Part shown: piece after piece, positions 59,143 through 64,000 of the stretch
Numbering within the stretch: the first letter of the stretch is position 1
Layout of the letters: each line of letters opens with the position of its first letter
From: Gonocerus acuteangulatus
Lineage: Eukaryota; Arthropoda; Insecta; Hemiptera; Coreidae
Assembly: GCA_946811695.1 (NCBI GenBank)
Contig: OX328128.1
Location: 29,435,457 to 29,499,456 of the forward strand
Length of the DNA stretch: 64,000 bases
Direction: 5' to 3'
Made by a program: the position numbers and the translations under genes
Notes under the pieces: generated by a model
What the model saw: the letters and a program-made list of their open reading frames with translations, nothing else
Told to the model about the DNA's origin: nothing
Databases searched by the model: none

Positions 59143-59219
59143 AATACAGGACAGTTGTAATACCAAATGCAGCATAAAAAGCCACTTAAGAATTAACCAA
59201 AATCTCAAAACTGAAAAAC

Positions 59220-59425
59220 ATGGAGTTGTCCAACTTTGACACCAAGCTCCTCATCTATAGGTTTCCACCCTTTTCTAGCCAGAATAGGGCTGATGCCTTT
59301 TCTTTTTTTCCAAAGAAAAGCCACCACCCCTATTGGGAATCCAACCCACGACCCTTTGGCACGGAGTTTTGTGTGCTCACTCCTTTAACACTCATGGCCA
59401 CCAAGCCTCCAAAGAAAAATAAGTA
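59220..59425 (-). mobile_element. tRNA-derived SINE, family C, minus strand
   Basis: Minus-strand reading GGAGGCTTGGTGGCCATGAG, a B-box GGGTTGGATTCCC with one change, GTGGCTTTTCTTTGGAAAAA and AAAGGCATCAGCCC. The 3' tail is short and ends in ACCTATAGATGAGG. Confidence 0.8.
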
Positions 59426-59850
59426 AGTCCTGTGTTTATTTGCACAAAAAATATTTTGATACATTATTCCTGTGATTATTATATTGTTTACTGTTTTAAA
59501 TCTTCTCTCCGATTATTCTGCATACGTTATACATTTTTTAGAAGGCTGCCAAAGTGCAGATCGAAGCGTCGAAAATGTAGACTTTTTCTCTAAAAATCTG
59601 ACAGTTTTTCTTAGCCAAAACCCAAATATTCCCTGATTTCTTATCAACCTGGTGGCTAATCATTCGCTTCTAGATTTTTTAGATATTCTGTTATAGATAG
59701 ATTTATTGGCATTCCATTTGATCTTATATTCATTTATTTGTTGGTGTTTGCCTTCATGGCGATGTACACCTAACATTATTTGTGTATTACGTACATTTTA
59801 TTACATTGCATTAATACATTGATGTTTGTATATTTAAATTATGTTTTTTT
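59426..59850. other. No recognisable feature
   Basis: AT-rich sequence without repeats recognised elsewhere. Confidence 0.5.
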
Positions 59851-59852
59851 TT

Positions 59853-59900
59853 GGTTGGATTTAAGGCGTGTCAATCTTTGATGTTAATAACGCCAGTTAC
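59853..59900 (-). mobile_element. SINE 3' tail relic
   Basis: Minus-strand GGCGTTATTAACATCAAAGA then TTGACACGCC followed by an A-containing end. Stem GGCGT/ACGCC as in the 5S-derived copy at 58302. Confidence 0.5.
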
Positions 59901-61700
59901 ATTATGTTTTATTTATTTCTGTTTTTCGCTATTGATACACCTAGTATTACTAAGTATTTTAAGCAACAAATTGACTATTGAAGAAAAATGTTGTAGTGTA
60001 TCTGTGTGGTTAGTGCTTAGTTTTATAAAATGTATGTATTAAATTCATGAGATGTAAGGGAAGTCGTTTGTTGGCATTACATTTCAGTATTTATTTTTCA
60101 TTTATTTATTAAGAAGAAAATAATCTGTTCCTGATACCAGATACAAATATTTCTTATCATTATCCATTTTAGTAACTTAAATTCTAGCAAAAAGATTCAG
60201 GCAATCAAAGTTAAATAAAACCTATGCATACGTTAGATAAAGTATAACACCATAACTTGAATTAACCATATAGTTGTAGACTACTCCTTGCTCGAAATAT
60301 GCTAGACGCATGAAATATGCTACAGAGATAAACTTACAGATTACAAACTAATAGTTATAAATATTTCAAGAACATTCTTCGAAATATTTCGGACTTCTAT
60401 GTGAATATCGTTTTAGTGTATTCATATTACAATGTATGTTATATGAAAAGCATGGGACGTGCAGAATAAACTCCCTCTCTATAGGGTTACTATAGGAAGG
60501 AAATAGAGAAAAAAAAACACTTTTTGGCCTCGTTATGAATATAGGTTATTATGCTTACAACATGAGCACGTTTCAGTAAAATATGGATGTTTGATCCTCA
60601 GTCATAAATATATCTACTTTTATAATTTTTATAAAAGTAAATATTTAACGTTTTATAAAAATATGCGATATTAAGAAAAAAATAAATTAAGGATCGTCAT
60701 CTGTTGAATATGGTTGAATTTGTATATTTTGTATTAATTTATTTAATCACTGCTCTGCAGCTTAGGCGACTTAGCAGATAATATAGTGCTGTAATCCATT
60801 GTAGTCAGTAGGACGTTGAAATGTAATGAATAATGCTTCCAGACAGATTTAACATTAAATTTAGAGGTATAAACAGTTTGACATATACACACTAAGATTT
60901 GTTATGCTTAAACACATATGAGTGTATATTGTGAATATCTGAGTTAATATATCTTTAATCTTTTCCTAAAAGGGTGATATTTATATGAGTTTTCAGTTTA
61001 GATAATAACCTTTGTAGCACTACTTAAGCCAACAAATATTTTGTTTTTTAAATTTTATAGAAAACAATAGATATCTGCCTCATTTTATATTAAAATGATT
61101 TAATCTTATGGTAATGAAATGAAAACTTAATTAGAAAATATATATAGTATTAAAAATTGTATTTAAAAAAGTTAATATAGAATGTTTCTGAATTTACATA
61201 AACATAATGAGTTTAGGAGTATGTAATTAAGAAATAGGTTATTTGAAATTCTTTTTAATTCATAGATAATGGTTTTACGGTTTTGCATTAAATTAAATTG
61301 CTATGGGTTTTCATTAAATTAACATAATTATTTTTTTTTAAATTAAATTATATAAGAGGTGAAATGCACAGTAGAATCAGGAGTAATTTTAACTGATTGA
61401 TATAAAATTGAAATAAAAAATCTTCATTTTTTATTACAAATTCGTCTATTATTTTGTATTTTGTTACATATATTTGAGAGTTTAAAAACTCTCAAGTCAT
61501 GACTATATGTAATTGTTATAAAAGCCAAGAATAAAAGCTAAATGTGTGTGATAAAAGAACGTTGTAAGCATTTTACGAATATGTTAATGTTTCAATTATT
61601 TTATTTTCAGTAGGATATTTAAGAGGACATTAAAGGTGGGAAGTAAAATAATAATTTCTTTCTTTAAAAGTAATAGCCTAGCAATTTTCTTTCACTGCTA
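59901..61700. other. No recognisable feature; very AT-rich
   Basis: No shared repeats and no coding region. The absence of mobile elements over nearly 2 kb is itself unusual for this window. Confidence 0.5.
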
Positions 61701-61719
61701 TTTTATACCCGCATTTTAC

Positions 61720-61854
61720 AGCATTCCTCAAGAAGGTGTCGTTGGAAGAATTTCCATACTAGCTTCTAGCGTCTCCCTCAGGGATAATGATACCCAGAAG
61801 GATCTCCAGGTCTTGGAAGGGATAGTCCTGACTCCTGGAGAAATTCAGAAATAA
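61720..61854 (+). CDS. Candidate terminal exon of an unidentified gene
   Basis: A possible splice acceptor (pyrimidine-containing TTTATACCCGCATTTTACAG ending at 61721) precedes an open stretch of 44 codons reading PQEGVVGRISILASSVSLRD and ending EGIVLTPGEIQK with a stop at 61852-61854. Its base composition is more balanced than the flanks. An AATAAA lies near 61847, overlapping the stop, and others occur downstream. I do not recognise the protein, no preceding exon is identifiable, and a frame of this length can occur by chance. Treat as weak evidence only. Confidence 0.2.
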   Translation, partial: SIPQEGVVGRISILASSVSLRDNDTQKDLQVLEGIVLTPGEIQK

Positions 61855-62104
61855 AACCACTACCACCTGGAGGCCTGTACGTAACTATAAATAGGAGGCC
61901 CACACGTGTCACTGGCACGTGGGACAACCTTAGGAAGGGTGACTGTGGCAAAGGTAGACTTTATGATGGTCCCTCATTTTGTAGATAATGTGATATATTC
62001 AGTTAGAAAACTGATAAAGCTTAAAACAAAGTAAAATGTCTCTCATAAATAAAAATGTTTACAAACAGACACGTGTGTCTGTTAACATGACCGTAGTACC
62101 ATTT

Positions 62105-62480
62105 CACATAAGTCCATCCGGAGTGGGGTTGTACTCCGGGCACGAATTATTAATATTATCCTAAATGGTAGTATTTTTGCGCGTTTTCCGTAGGAAGGAA
62201 ACCCGCTTAAGACTTTGATCAGATTACGCAATCCCGAAAATTTAAGTTTCGGAACCCATAAACCTCCTAAATATTGGTGGTTCAAATTTGTGCATTTATC
62301 TATATATAGTTTGATCTATAGTGACCCCAAAATCGATCTGATATTAATAAAATTTAGTAAAAATATACAGTCTCTCAATTGAAAGTCCAAGTTCAATATA
62401 CAGCAGAATTTTTCTACGGGAACTTTGTTTCTAGGGTGTAAATCATGCGAAAAGAACGCTGTGGTTATGTTTTTGCATTA
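62105..62480 (-). mobile_element. Old family F relic
   Basis: GGAAGGAAACCCGCTTAAGA, GATTACGCAATCCCGAAAAT, TTGGTGGTTCAAATTTGTGC and CAATTGAAAGTCCAAGTTCA follow the inverted order of the family F hairpin-to-(TA)n region at low identity. The (TA)n is reduced to TATATATA. Confidence 0.6.
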
Positions 62481-63005
62481 ATATGCATCAACGTTTTTTT
62501 ACAGTTTTTTGCGGCATAAAGTACATGTTTTGAAGTTGCTGTCCTATAAATTTCATCGCTGTACTCGGCCGTATGTGTGCACAGCCTAATAAAATGAAGG
62601 TCTGAATTTGCGAGGCGATTATTTTACAAGAAACGACATCACCATTATTTTTTCTGCAGAGAGTTGTTAAACATTTTGTGTTAGCAAGTAACTAAATATT
62701 AACAGTGAGATCCACTTAATATCTCGTGTAGAACTTTTAAATTTATTCGTAAAAACGCAAATTTTAAAAACAGTTAACGTATTACATTGGTTGTTAATTT
62801 ATTCGACTTAGCATACATTTTGAATTATACATCTCTCCATCTATTGAGTAAAATATGACTTTTATAAATTGAACACTTGCTCTTTTTCAGGTTTTTCTAA
62901 ATGTACAACCCGTTTATCTTTCAGAATAACCATTCTATCGAATTAGCAGTGGTCTTATTCGACTCAGCACAAAAACATACTTCACAAATAATTACGAAAT
63001 CAGAA
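62481..63005. other. No recognisable feature
   Basis: AT-rich, no features recognised. Confidence 0.5.
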
Positions 63006-63008
63006 ATA

Positions 63009-63065
63009 TTCAAGTACCTACAGGTTCCCCCCCCCAAAATCGGGTGTTTGGCACCACTATGCGCC
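63009..63065 (-). mobile_element. Transib-like terminus
   Basis: Minus-strand reading from 63061: CATAGTGGTGCCAAACACCC, a G9 run, AACCTGTAGGTACTTGAATA. The same order is found at 55861. It is followed on the plus strand by CGCCG, the pentamer duplicated around the element at 42650. Confidence 0.45.
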
Positions 63066-63159
63066 GTACCCACTAGTTACGAAGGGTCAACGTCTGAGGG
63101 AAACCCGCTATGAACGGATAGAGTGCGGCAGCTAACCCCACGTCTAGTTGTTTTTTTTT

Positions 63160-63220
63160 TAACATCAATTTTAAAATGTTGCTTGTCGGATGACATTGTT
63201 GGACAAATCGAGCGTTGCCA
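63160..63220 (+). other. Candidate exon with donor-like site
   Basis: Open stretch reading LLSDDIVGQIERCQ, ending TTGCCAG followed by GTAATT (63221). Paired with the next entry only by reading frame. No acceptor is clear. Low confidence. Confidence 0.15.
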
Positions 63221-63377
63221 GGTAATTATTTGTATTTACGGGGTTTTAATAATCTATGTGCCTATTATGTTCTATTTGGTTATTTATGCATTACTGAATG
63301 TATAAAGTTTTCTGAAATGTCCTTTTTAATATTCAAATTATAATATTATCTTTCATAAAAACTTTTTCTTTTTGCAG

Positions 63378-63414
63378 GTCAGTCAAGTTTTACTGTTGAT
63401 CCTATCATATGAAG
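63378..63414 (+). other. Candidate 37-nt microexon
   Basis: Preceded by TTTTTCTTTTTGCAG and followed by GTAAGG, both good splice-site matches. If joined to the stretch ending at 63220 it continues the frame as VSQVLLLILSYE. Not supported by any protein match I know. Confidence 0.2.
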
Positions 63415-63723
63415 GTAAGGATACTTCAAGGTTTTCCAATAGCTGGTAAATATTTCTCTTTACTATATCCAGGAAAATTGAGGCAACATCGAAGATGGAA
63501 TTATAATCTCCTCTGCACCCCAAGATATATATTGTGTTCGGATATTCCGTTCCACGCGAGAAATACACAGAGATTTACGCCATATATTGGAGTAGCAGTT
63601 TCTATCTAGCTCGTGTATAATAATTTATATGCGGTTATTCGTATTACTTTCTTGGACTTACAGAAATATCTATAAAATTGTGAGAATATAGAGGACGAAT
63701 ATTGATTTCAAGACAATAATATA

Positions 63724-63790
63724 TAGTGCTAATGACCTCGGTAGTAGATGCACCAAAATAAAAATAAAAAAATAAATAAAATAATATATA
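63724..63790 (+). mobile_element. Isolated SINE 3' tail with (AAATAAA)n end
   Basis: AGTGCTAATGACCTCGGTAG then TAGATGCACC followed by an A-rich run. Stem GTGC/GCAC instead of GGCGC/GCGCC. The head is missing. Confidence 0.75.
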
Positions 63791-63846
63791 GTTGATACTA
63801 AAATACATTTTTCAAAAATATTAAAAATACGATTCGCTAGTGTAAC

Positions 63847-64000
63847 AACCAACGGCCCTAGGCACTTTCAATGCACCGGTTCCCGTTGATCACCGAAGTT
63901 AAGCAACGTCGGGCGTGGCCAGTATCTGAATGGATGACCGACCACGTTTTGTTGGTATTATAAAACAGTAGCAACCTGCAGGTAGCGCGGCGTTAATAGC
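63847..64000 (+). mobile_element. 5S rRNA-derived SINE, runs off the window
   Basis: The head ACCAACGGCCCTAGGCACTT, TGCACCGGTTCCCGTTGATC, CCGAAGTTAAGCAACGTCGG and GGATGACCGACCACG covers nearly the whole 5S rRNA. After TTGGTATTATA it continues with AGCAACCTGCAGGTAGCGCG then GCGTTAATAGC, the same extension as the 58302 copy. A functional 5S gene would end in a T tract after the mature 3' end and would not carry this tail. The poly(A) and flanks lie outside the window. Confidence 0.85.

Noticed and set aside
63847..64000. Functional 5S rRNA gene
   Set aside because: The 5S part is followed by the same non-ribosomal extension as the 58302 copy and not by a T-tract terminator, so it is a SINE.

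Overview
This window looks like intergenic or intronic DNA from an AT-rich eukaryotic genome, most probably an arthropod and plausibly an insect. That placement is an inference. It rests on the joint presence of Jockey-like LINE remnants, a mauritiana-type mariner, a piggyBac-type element, a Transib-like element, hAT-like MITEs and tRNA- and 5S-derived SINEs. No intact host gene can be supported. The six-frame ORFs are short and many are translations of (TA)n, poly(A) or other simple repeats. Two short stretches near 61.7 kb and 63.2-63.4 kb have exon-like signals and are listed as weak candidates only.

Layout. 0.7-0.9 kb: a tRNA-derived SINE. 2.1-3.1 kb: a 951-bp piggyBac-type element with TTAA target duplication. 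4.6-5.1 kb: LINE 3' coding remnant. 5.26-6.93 kb: a 1.67-kb foldback element sitting inside a (TA)n array, with a half copy at 9.9-10.9 kb. 13.8-14.1 kb: Jockey-type reverse transcriptase remnant. 14.29-14.84 kb: an internally deleted mariner. 15.57-16.59 kb: an inverted-terminal-repeat element whose left end has been tandemly triplicated. 16.6-22.8 kb: mostly no recognisable feature. 22.8-37.0 kb: dominated by one unclassified repeat family (called family F here). It starts AGTCCGACTCGCAGG, ends GGAACCGCGCTAAAA, carries an internal (TA)n tract, and occurs as single, inverted and nested copies. 41.0 kb: a young SINE with a perfect 13-bp target duplication. 42.65-43.66 kb: a Transib-like element. 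46.16-46.61 kb: a minisatellite of nine 49-bp units. 47.1-50.5 kb: a three-level nest (foldback element, family F element, SINE). 54.8-59.4 kb: two further tRNA-derived SINE families and a 5S-derived SINE. 63.7-64.0 kb: a SINE 3' tail and a second good 5S-derived SINE running off the window.

How the parts relate. Most of the recognisable sequence is non-autonomous. No complete transposase or reverse transcriptase is present, so every element here must have been moved by enzymes coded elsewhere. Several insertions can be proven inside the window because an uninterrupted paralogue of the target is also present (the mariner at 14.29 kb, and family F elements at 31.2 kb and 47.6 kb). The most interesting signal is a short 3' stem-loop (GGCGC ... 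GCGCC) shared by tRNA-derived and 5S-derived SINEs. Its stem changes in a compensatory way between copies, as expected if an RNA structure is recognised by a common LINE reverse transcriptase.
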